DNA from: Streptomyces rubiginosohelvolus
Lineage (GTDB): Bacteria > Actinomycetota > Actinomycetes > Streptomycetales > Streptomycetaceae
Direction of reading: 5' to 3'
Assembly: GCF_014649875.1 (NCBI RefSeq)
Contig: NZ_BMTW01000001.1
Span: 620,001-684,000 of the forward strand
Length of the DNA stretch: 64,000 nt
Shown: positions 42,288 to 50,772 of the stretch, piece by piece
Layout of the letters: the number at the start of each line of letters is the position of its first letter
Numbering within the stretch: the first letter of the stretch is position 1
The notes under the pieces: generated by a model
What the model was told of the DNA's origin: nothing
Database searches by the model: none
What the model saw: the letters and a program-made list of their open reading frames with translations, nothing else
Position numbers and translations under genes: made by a program

Positions 42288-43214
42288 ATGTCCCTGCCGG
42301 CCGAGTTCCACGAGATCGCGAAGCGCGTGAACAACTGGGGCCGCTGGGGAGAGGTCGACGAACTCGGGACGCTCAACCTGATCACCGACGGCGTCGTGCG
42401 GGAGGCCGTCGCGACCGTCCGCACCGGCCGCCGGATACCGCTCGCGCTGCCGCTCCGGCAGGACGGCGTACAGAGCGGGCTCATCCCGGGCCGGATCAAT
42501 CCGCTGCACACCATGGTCCAGATCAACCAGGAGATCTTCGGCCCCGCCACGGTCGCCACCAGCGACGACACCGTCACGATGGGCCTCCAGGCAGCCACTC
42601 ACTGGGACGCCCTGCCCCATGTCTCGCACAGCGGGAAGATCTACAACGGCCGTCCGGCGGACACCATCACGGCGCACGCCGGAGCCCGGTTCTCGTCGAT
42701 CGCCGCCGTGGAGCACCTCGTCTCGCGCGGCGTGCTGCTGGATGTGGCCCGCGCCCGGGGTGTGGACCGGCTGCCGGGCGATCACGCCGTGACACCGGAG
42801 GACCTGGCGGCGGCGGAGGAGTTCGGGGGCGTACGCGTGCGGGCCGGGGACATCGTGCTCGTACGGACCGGGCAGATACGCCTCGCGCTGGCCGGGGACC
42901 GGGACGCGTACGGCTATCCGTCACCGGGGCTCTCCGTGCGCACGCCCGAGTGGTTCCACGCCCGGGACGTCGCGGCCGTCGCCAACGACACCCTGACCTT
43001 CGAGATCTTCCCGCCGGAGATCGCGGACCTGTGGCTTCCCGTTCACGCCCTGCACCTGGTCGAGATGGGGCTGCTCCAGGGCCAGAACTGGAACCTGGAG
43101 GCGCTGTCCACAGCCTGTGCGGAGGAGGGCCGTTACGCCTTCCTGCTCACCGCCGCGCCGGAGCCGTTCACCGGGGCCACCGGGTCGCCGGTCGCCCCGG
43201 TGGCGGTCCTGTAG
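42288..43214 (+). CDS. Cyclase-family hydrolase (kynurenine formamidase fold)
   Basis: A 308-aa metal-dependent hydrolase of PF04199. The metal-binding motif is ATHWDALPHVSHSGKIYNG (about 104-122), preceded by a long N-terminal part (WGRWGEVDELGTLNLITDGV) and followed by VRAGDIVLVRTGQ and PVHALHLVEMGLLQGQNWNLEAL. Members hydrolyse amides, lactones or ring ketones. Ring-opening of a catabolite would fit the context. AGGAGG precedes the ATG; operator g lies upstream. Confidence 0.84.
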   Translation: MSLPAEFHEIAKRVNNWGRWGEVDELGTLNLITDGVVREAVATVRTGRRIPLALPLRQDGVQSGLIPGRINPLHTMVQINQEIFGPATVATSDDTVTMGLQAATHWDALPHVSHSGKIYNGRPADTITAHAGARFSSIAAVEHLVSRGVLLDVARARGVDRLPGDHAVTPEDLAAAEEFGGVRVRAGDIVLVRTGQIRLALAGDRDAYGYPSPGLSVRTPEWFHARDVAAVANDTLTFEIFPPEIADLWLPVHALHLVEMGLLQGQNWNLEALSTACAEEGRYAFLLTAAPEPFTGATGSPVAPVAVL

Positions 43215-43232
43215 AAAGAACGACGAGCGGTC

Positions 43233-43733
43233 TCAGGCGAGGTTGTCGGTGAAGACGCACGAGGGCGGTTCGCACGCCTCGCCGCCCTGGATCACGACCG
43301 AGGGCACGTCCGCGGCCCGCACCGGACCGCTCCGGTCGACCTCGCACCAGATCTGCTTCCCCGCGCCCTCCGGCAGCCAGCCCCAGCGGTCGGCGAGCCC
43401 GTCCACCAACTCCAGGCCCCGGCCGCCCGTGTCCTCGCCCGCCGCGTGCCGCTGGAGCGGCGGGCAGTCGCTGGCGTCCGCGACCTCGACCCGGACGGTC
43501 CCGGCCGCGCCGGAGGCCCCTCCTCCGCCGAAGAGCATCCGCAGCACGGCGGGACACCCCGTGTGGACGACGGCGTTGGTGACCAGCTCCGAGATCAGCA
43601 GGATGAGCGTCTCGGCGAGCGGCTCGTCATCCCCTATCCCGGATCCGACCAGGCGCGACCGCGCCCACCTACGGGCCCGCCCCACCTCTGCGGGATCCGG
43701 ACCGACCTCCAGCTGAACCTGAAGCACCTGCAC
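43233..43733 (-). CDS. HATPase_c ATP-binding protein (RsbW/anti-sigma-like)
   Basis: A 166-aa serine-kinase-like HATPase of the type abundant in Streptomyces. ARRWARSRLVGSGIGD, N-box ETLILLISELVTNAVVHTG (about 41-59), DASDCPPLQRH and the G1/G2 loop GGRGLELVDGLADRWGW (about 103-119). These usually bind STAS antagonists and sigma factors; no partner is adjacent, but a STAS gene lies at 50069. It converges with the cyclase gene. Confidence 0.85.
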   Translation of the reverse strand: MQVLQVQLEVGPDPAEVGRARRWARSRLVGSGIGDDEPLAETLILLISELVTNAVVHTGCPAVLRMLFGGGGASGAAGTVRVEVADASDCPPLQRHAAGEDTGGRGLELVDGLADRWGWLPEGAGKQIWCEVDRSGPVRAADVPSVVIQGGEACEPPSCVFTDNLA

Positions 43734-43875
43734 CGCTCACACCATCCGAACCGGCGGACACATCGCCTCGCGCCTCCTCAGGGTCACGGAACGTGATTCC
43801 CTTACGCGACAGCATGGTTGACGTACAGTCACCGCAACAAGCGCTTCGGGCATATTCCAGCGCGAAGGAGTACGC

Positions 43876-44088
43876 GTGGTGCATACTGTGCGACGCACGC
43901 TGCGGGGAGTCGAACAGGAGCGCGCAGAGACTGCGAGAAACGCTCTTCGGGCAGGCCCGGCACATCTCCGGCGAGAGCCCTCGCTCCGGACCGGAGCCGC
44001 CGCACAGGCCGCCCCCGGATCGCCCGGTTCCAGAACCACTCGCATCCCACGGAGCGTACCCGAGCCGGGCCCCGACTCCACCCGGTGA
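43876..44088 (+). CDS. Possible small basic protein
   Basis: A 70-codon frame beginning GTG with AAGGAG 6 bases upstream; the product (VVHTVRRTLRGVEQERAETARNAL...) is Arg/Pro-rich with no known family. It is the only supported frame in the 407-bp gap 43734-44140, which otherwise holds nothing I can name. The good Shine-Dalgarno is the main support. Confidence 0.3.
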   Translation: MVHTVRRTLRGVEQERAETARNALRAGPAHLRREPSLRTGAAAQAAPGSPGSRTTRIPRSVPEPGPDSTR

Positions 44089-44140
44089 CGAATCACGCAA
44101 AGGACACAACCCGGTATCGGCACCCGGCGGATGCGCTGCG

Positions 44141-45271
44141 TCACCCTCCGCCCCCTGCTTCCGGGACCGGCCGTCCGTACGCCGCCGAGCTGCGCGGAAG
44201 CCGCCCCGCCGTCCCCAGCCCGGCGGCGAGCAGCTCCTCCGCACCGGCCCCGGTGAGCCAGGAGGCGGCCCGGAGCCAGGCCCGTTTCAGGTGGAGGTGA
44301 ACATCTGCCTCCCAGGTGAAGCCCATCCCGCCGTGGATCTGGAGGCAGTCGCGGGCGTTGCCTACGGCCGCCTCGTCGGCGAGGAGTTTCGCCGCCGCGA
44401 TCTCCACCGGGTCGCCGGTCACGGCGGCCGCGTACACGGCGGCGCGGGCCGGTTCGGTGCGGGCGAGCATGTCGGCGCAGAGATGTTTGACCGCCTGGAA
44501 CGATCCGATGGGCGATCCGAACTGCTCGCGGTCCCCGGCGTGTTGAACGGCCGCCTCGGTGGTCCGTGCGGCACTGCCGAGCTGTTCGGCGGCGGTGAGC
44601 AGCGCGGCCTCGAAGCGGAACCGCCCGGCGTGCGCCGGGGCGCGCTCCGTCGCTGCCGGGGCACGTTCCGCGTCCGCCCGCGTGCGCTCCGAGGCCGTCC
44701 GGAAGCCCTCCGACGCCGACACGCGCCCTGCCCCCGCCAGTGCCGCACCCGCCGGCGCGCGGTGCAGCGGGGTGAGCGGGTCCATCGACCGTACGGGCCC
44801 GGCGGCGGCCACGAAGGCGCGCAGCGCCTCGCCGGAGAGCACCTCAGCACCCTCCGTCTCCCCGGGAAGCCCCGACGCCTGCCCGTCCGCCACCAGCACC
44901 GCGTCCGCCTCCGCCAGGTGTGCCACCGGCTGGTCCGCGGCCACGGCCGTCACCACCGCCTCGCCCTCCGCGGCCCCCTTCACCAGGCCCGCCGCCAGGT
45001 GCGTGGCGACCAGCGGGCCCGGCAGCAGCGCCCGGCCCGCCTCCTCGAAGAGCAGCACCGCCTCGGGCAGCCCGAGGCCCACCCCGCCCGCCTCCTCCGG
45101 CAGCCGCAGCGCGAAGAACCCGGCCGCGCCCAGCTCCCGCCACAGCGACCGGTCCAGGGCCCCGTCCCGCTCCACCGCGGCCCGCAGCCGGTCCCGGTCG
45201 AACACCGCGCCGAGCAGGTCGCGCATTCCGGACCGCAGGGCCCGCTGGTCGTCCGAGAGCTGGAAGTCCAC
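44141..45271 (-). CDS. Acyl-CoA dehydrogenase, HGGMGFTWE type, with a repetitive insert
   Basis: A 376-aa acyl-CoA dehydrogenase subunit starting MDFQLSDDQRALRSGMRDLLG and ending near LQIHGGMGFTWEADVHLHLKRAWLRA. Between the middle and C-terminal domains (about residues 180-215) lies a charged, repeat-like insert (SERTRADAERAPAATERAPAHAG) not seen in the 12635 paralogue. The next gene upstream encodes the other subunit type 7 bp away, so the two likely form an alpha2beta2 dehydrogenase. Confidence 0.84.
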   Translation of the reverse strand: MDFQLSDDQRALRSGMRDLLGAVFDRDRLRAAVERDGALDRSLWRELGAAGFFALRLPEEAGGVGLGLPEAVLLFEEAGRALLPGPLVATHLAAGLVKGAAEGEAVVTAVAADQPVAHLAEADAVLVADGQASGLPGETEGAEVLSGEALRAFVAAAGPVRSMDPLTPLHRAPAGAALAGAGRVSASEGFRTASERTRADAERAPAATERAPAHAGRFRFEAALLTAAEQLGSAARTTEAAVQHAGDREQFGSPIGSFQAVKHLCADMLARTEPARAAVYAAAVTGDPVEIAAAKLLADEAAVGNARDCLQIHGGMGFTWEADVHLHLKRAWLRAASWLTGAGAEELLAAGLGTAGRLPRSSAAYGRPVPEAGGGG

Positions 45272-45278
45272 GGTGGCC

Positions 45279-46433
45279 TCAGCGCCCCTTCGGCAGGCCG
45301 AGGATGCGCTCGGCGACGATGTTGCGCTGGATCTGCGAGGTGCCGGCGGCGATGGTGTACGAGAGGGAGGACAGCCGGTCCAGCACCCATTCCCGGTCGA
45401 CGTCGAAGGCGTCCGCGCCCAGCACCTCCGCCGCCGCCTCGTACAGCTCCTGGCGGACCCCGGAGTAGCGCAGCTTGAAGACCGAGCCGCCGACGCCGGG
45501 GACGCCGCCCGTGCGCTCCGACTCGCTCACGTTCGCCTGTGTGAGCCGCCACAGGGCCCGGAACTCGGCGTTCAGCCGCCCGAGCCGCCGCCTCAGCACC
45601 GGATCGTCCCAGCGCCCGGTGCGCCGGGCCTCGTCGGCGAGCGCGTCCAGGGTGCGGCGGCAGGCGACGACCTCGCCGACGAAGGCGGTGCCGCGTTCGA
45701 AGGAGAGGGTGACCATGGTGACCCGCCAGCCGTCGTTCTCGGCCCCGACGCGACAAGAGGCCGGGACGCGGACCTCGTCGAGGAAGACCTCGGCGAACTC
45801 GGTGGACCCCGCGAGCGTGCGCAGCGGCCGGACCGTGATCCCGGGGGCGTCCATCGGCATCGCGAGCCAGCTGATGCCCCGGTGCTTCGGCGCGTCCGGG
45901 TCCGTCCGCACCAGCAGCTCGCACCAGTCGGCGACCTCGGCGTGCGAGGTCCAGATCTTCTGCCCGGTGACCACGTAGTCGTCCCCGTCGCGCACCGCCC
46001 GCGTCCGCAGGGCGGCCAGGTCGGAGCCCGCGTCCGGCTCGCTGAACCCCTGGCACCAGATCTCGTCGCCGCGCAGCACCGGGGGCAGCCAGCGGGCCCG
46101 CTGTCCGGCCGTGCCCTCGGCGGCGATCGTCGGCCCGGCGTGCAGGAGGCCGACGAAGTTCGCCCCGACGTAGGGGGCGCCCGCCTTCTCCGTCTCCTCC
46201 AGGAAGATCAGGTGCTGCGTCGGAGTAGCCCCCTGCCCGCCCGCGTCCACCGGCCAGTGCAGACCCGCGTACCCGGCGTCGTACAGCATCCGCTGCCAGG
46301 TGGTGTCGTACGCCCGGCGCGCGGGCCAGTCGTCGGGCGAGGGCTTGGCGGGCAGGCCGGGGAGGACGGCGGCCAGCCACTCCCGCAGCCGGCCCCGGAA
46401 CTCCTCCTCGGCCTCCGTGTACGCGAGATCCAC
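45279..46433 (-). CDS. Acyl-CoA dehydrogenase, EIQRNI(V)AERILG type
   Basis: A 384-aa acyl-CoA dehydrogenase. MDLAYTEAEEEFRGRLREWL, IWCQGFSEPDAGSDLAALRTRAV, DYVVTGQKIWTSHAEVADW and C-terminal AGTSQIQRNIVAERILGLPKGR are typical. It pairs with 44141 and is preceded 10 bp upstream by the amidohydrolase, giving a three-gene operon under operator h. Confidence 0.86.
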   Translation of the reverse strand: MDLAYTEAEEEFRGRLREWLAAVLPGLPAKPSPDDWPARRAYDTTWQRMLYDAGYAGLHWPVDAGGQGATPTQHLIFLEETEKAGAPYVGANFVGLLHAGPTIAAEGTAGQRARWLPPVLRGDEIWCQGFSEPDAGSDLAALRTRAVRDGDDYVVTGQKIWTSHAEVADWCELLVRTDPDAPKHRGISWLAMPMDAPGITVRPLRTLAGSTEFAEVFLDEVRVPASCRVGAENDGWRVTMVTLSFERGTAFVGEVVACRRTLDALADEARRTGRWDDPVLRRRLGRLNAEFRALWRLTQANVSESERTGGVPGVGGSVFKLRYSGVRQELYEAAAEVLGADAFDVDREWVLDRLSSLSYTIAAGTSQIQRNIVAERILGLPKGR

Positions 46434-46443
46434 CGCCGCCCGC

Positions 46444-47643
46444 CTACTTGTCCAGGTCCAGGCCGAGCATCCGGATCGCGTTTCCGCGCATCAGTTTGTA
46501 GACGGTCTCCTCGTCCAGTCCCTTGACGTGGTCGAGGGCGACCTCCTTGGTGTGCGGGAAGGTCGAGTCCACGTGCGGGTAGTCGGTCTCGAAGGTGGCG
46601 TTGTCGCGGCCGACGACGTCGAGCGCGGAGATGCCGTGCTTGTCGCGGAAGAAGCAGCAGAACATCTGCCGGTAGTAGTACGTGGAGGGCGGTTCGGGGA
46701 TCAGGTCGCGCACCCCGCCCCAGGCCCGGTGCTCCTCCCACACGTCGTCGGCGCGCTCCAGGGCGTACGGGATCCACCCCATCTGCCCTTCGCTGTAAGC
46801 CAGTTTGAGCGTCGGGAACTTCACCAGCACCCCGCTGAAGAGGAAGTCCATCATCGAGGCCATCGCGTTGTTGAAGGAGAGCGAGGCCTGCACGGCGGGC
46901 GGGGCGTCGGGCGACGCGGCGGGCATCTGGGAGCTGGAGCCGATGTGCATGTTGACGACGGTGCCGGTCTCCTGGCAGACGGCGAAGAACGGGTCCCAGT
47001 AGCCGGTGTGGATGGAGGGGAGCCCGAGGTAGGTGGGGATCTCGGAGAAGGTGACCGCGCGGACGCCCCTCGCCGCGTTCCGCTTGATCTCGGCGACCGC
47101 GAGGTCGATGTCCCAGAGTGGGATGATGCAGAGCGGGATCAGCCGGCCGCCGCTGTCGCCGCACCACTCCTCGACCATCCAGTCGTTGTAGGCGCGCACA
47201 CAGGCGAGGGCGACCTCCTTGTCGTGCGCCTCGGCGAAGGTCTGGCCGCAGAAGCGCGGGAAGGTCGGGAAGCAGAGGGAGGCCTCGACGTGGTTGAGGT
47301 CCATGTCCTTCAGGCGCTCGGCCGGGTCCCAGCAGCCGGGCCGCATCTCGGCCCGGGTGATGCCCTCCAGGGTCATGTCGTCGCGGTCGAAGCCGACGGC
47401 GGCGATGTTCCGCTTGTACGGGAACTTCAGGTCCTCGTAGATCCACCAGTCGGTGGGCGGCCCGTCCGGGTCCATCGTGATGACGTACTTCCCGCCCGTG
47501 TACGCCAGCTCCCCGATGCCCGCCGTGAGCGGCTGGGGGCCGCGCTCGCGGTACTTGGCGGGGAGCCAGGTGGAAAAGAGGTGCGCGGGCTCGATCACAT
47601 GGTCGTCGACGCTGACGATCCGAGGCAGTTCCGTGTCCGTCAT
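46444..47643 (-). CDS. Amidohydrolase_2-family metal-dependent hydrolase
   Basis: A 399-aa TIM-barrel hydrolase/decarboxylase. N-terminal metal motif SVDDHVIEP (Asp13-His15), ASLCFPTFPRFCGQTFAEAHD, VNMHIGSSSQ and C-terminal FETDYPHVDSTFP carry the expected ligands. Members act on ring-opened dicarboxylates or decarboxylate aromatic acids. The start at 47643 has GGAGGGG about 12 bases upstream. It is first in an operon with both subunits of an acyl-CoA dehydrogenase; operator h lies 62 bp upstream. Confidence 0.86.
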   Translation of the reverse strand: MTDTELPRIVSVDDHVIEPAHLFSTWLPAKYRERGPQPLTAGIGELAYTGGKYVITMDPDGPPTDWWIYEDLKFPYKRNIAAVGFDRDDMTLEGITRAEMRPGCWDPAERLKDMDLNHVEASLCFPTFPRFCGQTFAEAHDKEVALACVRAYNDWMVEEWCGDSGGRLIPLCIIPLWDIDLAVAEIKRNAARGVRAVTFSEIPTYLGLPSIHTGYWDPFFAVCQETGTVVNMHIGSSSQMPAASPDAPPAVQASLSFNNAMASMMDFLFSGVLVKFPTLKLAYSEGQMGWIPYALERADDVWEEHRAWGGVRDLIPEPPSTYYYRQMFCCFFRDKHGISALDVVGRDNATFETDYPHVDSTFPHTKEVALDHVKGLDEETVYKLMRGNAIRMLGLDLDK

Positions 47644-47705
47644 GGTGTGTGCCGTCCCCTCCGCGCACCCGGGAGCGCCTCGCCGACTCCAGACCCGGGC
47701 ACTTT

Positions 47706-47720
47706 CTGATGGTCCGTCAG
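47706..47720. promoter_or_regulatory. Palindromic operator h of the acyl-CoA regulon
   Basis: CTGATGGTCCGTCAG, 62 bp before the amidohydrolase start and 105 bp before the divergent ligase start. Confidence 0.66.
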
Positions 47721-47795
47721 ATGCGATTGCGGAACTCAGGCTAGCCCCGCACCCCTGGACCGACAAGGCGCGGAGCCCTACGCTCTGCGCAATAT

Positions 47796-47810
47796 CTGAC
47801 TGGTCGTCAG
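47796..47810. promoter_or_regulatory. Palindromic operator i of the acyl-CoA regulon
   Basis: CTGACTGGTCGTCAG, 15 bp before the GTG of the ligase gene. Confidence 0.66.
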
Positions 47811-47825
47811 TTCGGAGGGATCCCT

Positions 47826-49397
47826 GTGACCGCCGTGAACGACGTGACCGCGCTCGCCCGCACCCTGGGCGCCTCCCGCACCTTCTGGGCGCTGATCGAG
47901 GCCCGCGCCGCCCTCACCCCCGACCGCCCGGTGCTGCTCCAGGAGGACAGGACCCTGACCTTCGGCGAACTGCGGGACCGCGCGGAGCGGGTCGCGGCCG
48001 GGCTGTACGGGATGGGCGTACGGGCGGGGACCGTTGTCGCCTGGCAGCTGCCGACCCGGCTGGAGACGGCCCTGCTCTCCTTCGCGCTGACCCGGCTCGG
48101 GGCCGTGCAGAGTCCGGTCATCCCGTTCTACCGGGACCGCGAAGTGCGGTTCGCGCTCAGGGAGTCGGGGGCGGCGTTCTTCGCCGTGCCCGGCGTCTGG
48201 CGGGGCTTCGACCACACCGCGATGGCCGAGCGGATCGCCGCCGAACTCCCGGACCCGCCGCACGTCTTCGAGGCGTACGACGCCCTCCCCGACGGCGACC
48301 CGGCGCTCCTGCCGCCCCCGCCGGAACCGGCCTCCGGCGAGGAGGTCCGCTGGATCTACTGGACCTCGGGCACCACGTCCGACCCCAAGGGCGTCCTGCA
48401 CACCGACCGCTCCCTGATCGCGGGCGGCTCCTGCCTCGCGCACGCATTGAGGTTGTCGGCGGAGGACGTGGGCTCGATGGCGTTCCCGTACGCCCATGTC
48501 GCCGGCCCCGACTACACGGTGATGCTGCTGCTTTACGGCTTCCCGGCAGTGATGTTCGAGCAGTTCGCGCTGCCGGACGCGCTGGCGGAGTACCGGCGGC
48601 ACGGGGTGACCGTGGCGGGCGGGTCGACGGCGTTCTACGCGATGTTCCTGGCCGAGCAACGCAAGGCCCCGGACCGCCCGCTCATCCCGTCCCTCCGGCT
48701 CCTCGCGGGCGGCGGGGCGCCCAAGCCGCCGGAGGTCTACCACGCGGTGGTGCGGGAGATGGGGGTCCAGCTCACCCACGGGTACGGGATGACCGAGGTC
48801 CCGATGATCACCATGGGCGCACCTGACGACACCCCGGAGCATCTCGCTCTGACCGAGGGGCGGCCGCCGGAGGGCATGGAGATCCGGATCACCGACGAGC
48901 AGGGCAAGCCGCTCCCGTACGGGGAGGAGGGCGAGGTACGGCTGCGCGGGGAGGCGGTCTGCCGGGGCTATCTCGACACGCAGGCCTCCGCGTCCGCCTT
49001 CGACGCCGAAGGCTTCCTGATCACCGGGGACGTGGGCCTCCTCCGGGAGAGCGGACATCTGACACTCACCGGCCGGCTGAAGGACATCATCATCCGCAAG
49101 GGCGAGAACATCTCCGCCAAGGAGATCGAGGACCTGCTCCACACCCACCCGGGGGTGGCCGACGCGGCGGTGATCGGCCTGCCCGACCCGGAGCGCGGCG
49201 AACGGGTCTGCGCGGTGATCGAACAACCGCCCGGCGCACCGCCGTTGGCACCGGCCGAGCTCGCGGCCCACCTGCGGGAGGCGGGCCTGTCCGTCCACAA
49301 GGTGCCGGAGCAGTGGGAAGTGCTGGACGCCCTGCCCCGCAACGAGACCCTGCGCAAGGTGCTCAAGTACCAGCTGCGGGAGCGGTTCGGCGGGTGA
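47826..49397 (+). CDS. AMP-forming acyl-CoA synthetase (alicyclic/aromatic acid type)
   Basis: A 523-aa adenylate-forming ligase. P-loop IYWTSGTTSDPKG (about 177-189), HGYGMTEVPM (about 318), RGYLDT, FLITGDVGLL, GRLKDIIIRKGENISAKEIEDLL, and a C-terminal PRNETLRKVLKYQLR where SGK is replaced by LRK. It is closer to the cyclohexanecarboxylate/short acid ligases than to the FadD3-like gene at 2047. Its GTG has GGAGGGA 6 bases upstream. It diverges from the amidohydrolase operon across operators h and i and ends at a perfect hairpin. Confidence 0.86.
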   Translation: MTAVNDVTALARTLGASRTFWALIEARAALTPDRPVLLQEDRTLTFGELRDRAERVAAGLYGMGVRAGTVVAWQLPTRLETALLSFALTRLGAVQSPVIPFYRDREVRFALRESGAAFFAVPGVWRGFDHTAMAERIAAELPDPPHVFEAYDALPDGDPALLPPPPEPASGEEVRWIYWTSGTTSDPKGVLHTDRSLIAGGSCLAHALRLSAEDVGSMAFPYAHVAGPDYTVMLLLYGFPAVMFEQFALPDALAEYRRHGVTVAGGSTAFYAMFLAEQRKAPDRPLIPSLRLLAGGGAPKPPEVYHAVVREMGVQLTHGYGMTEVPMITMGAPDDTPEHLALTEGRPPEGMEIRITDEQGKPLPYGEEGEVRLRGEAVCRGYLDTQASASAFDAEGFLITGDVGLLRESGHLTLTGRLKDIIIRKGENISAKEIEDLLHTHPGVADAAVIGLPDPERGERVCAVIEQPPGAPPLAPAELAAHLREAGLSVHKVPEQWEVLDALPRNETLRKVLKYQLRERFGG

Positions 49398-49414
49398 GGG
49401 CGGGTTGTCGGGGA

Positions 49415-49452
49415 GGCGTTACGGGGGCGGGTGCGCCGTCCCCCGTAACGCC
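49415..49452. terminator. Bidirectional hairpin terminator
   Basis: A perfect 13-bp inverted repeat (49415-49427 and 49440-49452) between the ligase and the convergent EF-hand gene. Confidence 0.78.
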
Positions 49453-49461
49453 GGGGAGCGG

Positions 49462-49983
49462 CTACGCGTCGGGCTCGATCACCGTGAAGTACACGGCGAG
49501 CGCCGACACCACATCGCTCTCCGCGACCTTCCCGTCCCGGTCGGTGTCCAGGCTCTGGGCGGCGACGCCCGCGATCTCGGCGCTGGCCCCGAGGACCCGG
49601 AGCGCCCGCTCCACGTCCGCGACCGACGCTCTGCCGTCGTTCCCGCCGTCCGCGACCGCGATGACCGCCCGCAGGAACGGCCGGGCGATCTCGGCGAACC
49701 GCTCGGGATTGTCCCGGAGCCGCTTCACCGCCCCGCCCACGAACTCCTCCCGGGTGACCCGCTGGTCCCCGTCCACATCGGCGATCCCCGCCATGCCCTG
49801 CCAGAAGGCCTCGGCCCCGGTGTAGAGGGCCTGCCCCTTGTCGCAGCGGGCCGTCGTACCGAACTCGGTGAGCAGACGGGCGGCTGCGGCGTTGAAATCG
49901 GCGCGATCGATGTAGCCGTTGCCGTCCTGGTCGAAGGCGGCGAAGCGGTGCGCGATCTTTCGCTCGTACTCTGCGCTGTCCAT
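49462..49983 (-). CDS. EF-hand calcium-binding protein
   Basis: A 173-aa soluble protein with four EF-hand loops: DQDGNGYIDRAD (18-29), DVDGDQRVTREE (69-80), a degenerate third loop (ADGGNDGRASVAD, about 111-123) and DTDRDGKVAESD (146-157). This calerythrin/CabC-like arrangement is common in Streptomyces, where such proteins modulate free Ca2+ and aerial growth. Three sites retain the acidic ligands; the third is probably silent. Confidence 0.88.
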   Translation of the reverse strand: MDSAEYERKIAHRFAAFDQDGNGYIDRADFNAAAARLLTEFGTTARCDKGQALYTGAEAFWQGMAGIADVDGDQRVTREEFVGGAVKRLRDNPERFAEIARPFLRAVIAVADGGNDGRASVADVERALRVLGASAEIAGVAAQSLDTDRDGKVAESDVVSALAVYFTVIEPDA

Positions 49984-50068
49984 GCGGGGAGCGTACGTCG
50001 CCGGGAGGGCTCAGGTGTCACCAAGAAGCTGTTCCTGTGTGACAACCTCGCATCGGGCGGGCGCCGCT

Positions 50069-50443
50069 TCAGGCGCTCAGCGGCCTGCACTCCTCGTCGG
50101 TGGCCGACAGCGCGTCGGGGTAGACGTCGAAGAGCCGGCGCACGCCGAGTGCGCCGAGCACCTTGTTGACGTGCGAGCCGTCCTCCGCGCCCCGGGCCGG
50201 GAGGATCAGCCGGAGGCGGCCGCCGCAGGACTTCATCAGGCGGCGGGAGGCGATCAGCACGCCGACGCCGCTGGAGTCGCAGAAGAAGACGTCGGACAGG
50301 TCGAGCACCACATCGTGCTGCCCCTCCGCGACCGCCTCGTGGACGGACTGGCGCACGACGGGCGAGGTCACCAGATCGAGTTCACCGCTTATGCGCAGCA
50401 CGGCCCAGGAGTTCTGCTCCGCCTCGTCCACTTTGAGCGTCAC
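50069..50443 (-). CDS. STAS-domain anti-sigma factor antagonist
   Basis: A 124-aa SpoIIAA/RsbV-like protein. WAVLRISGELDLVTSPVVRQSVHEAV and DVVLDLSDVFFCDSSGVGVLIASRRL place the phosphorylatable serine in CDSSGV (about residue 60). It would release a sigma factor from an RsbW-type kinase; the HATPase at 43233 is a possible partner. The GTG of 50443 is preceded by GAGAGG. The 85-bp gap to the EF-hand gene and the 329-bp gap 50444-50772 contain no further gene I can support. Confidence 0.85.
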   Translation of the reverse strand: MTLKVDEAEQNSWAVLRISGELDLVTSPVVRQSVHEAVAEGQHDVVLDLSDVFFCDSSGVGVLIASRRLMKSCGGRLRLILPARGAEDGSHVNKVLGALGVRRLFDVYPDALSATDEECRPLSA

Positions 50444-50772
50444 GACTGGACCTCTCGTTCCGGGGCTCCCGGCAATCCGGAAGTTTCCGTTCCTCCTCGC
50501 GGCTGCCCAACCGCACCCCCATGAAACACCGAAGTACCCGACAAGGCCCAGGAGGTTTCCGGCGTAAAGGCGCGGTTCGGCCCGTTTCCGCTGTTCAGAG
50601 CGGCCGGGGAGGCATCCGGGCCGAAAATCGACTACCGTCGTCGGCCACGCGCCACGGGAAGAGAGTTGCTTCAAAGGCGCGTGCACCGCACACCCGGCGG
50701 ACTACATTCGGTCCTCACGGGCACAGGGGCATCACGGAGCTGAGCACGACGGAGCCGGGGGCTGGGGGGTTC

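Noticed and set aside
43133..43135. Apparent TTA codon in the cyclase gene
   Set aside because: Out of frame; the codon is CGT-TAC.
46796..46798. Apparent TTA codon in the amidohydrolase gene
   Set aside because: The TAA on the plus strand is out of frame; the codons there are GCT-TAC.
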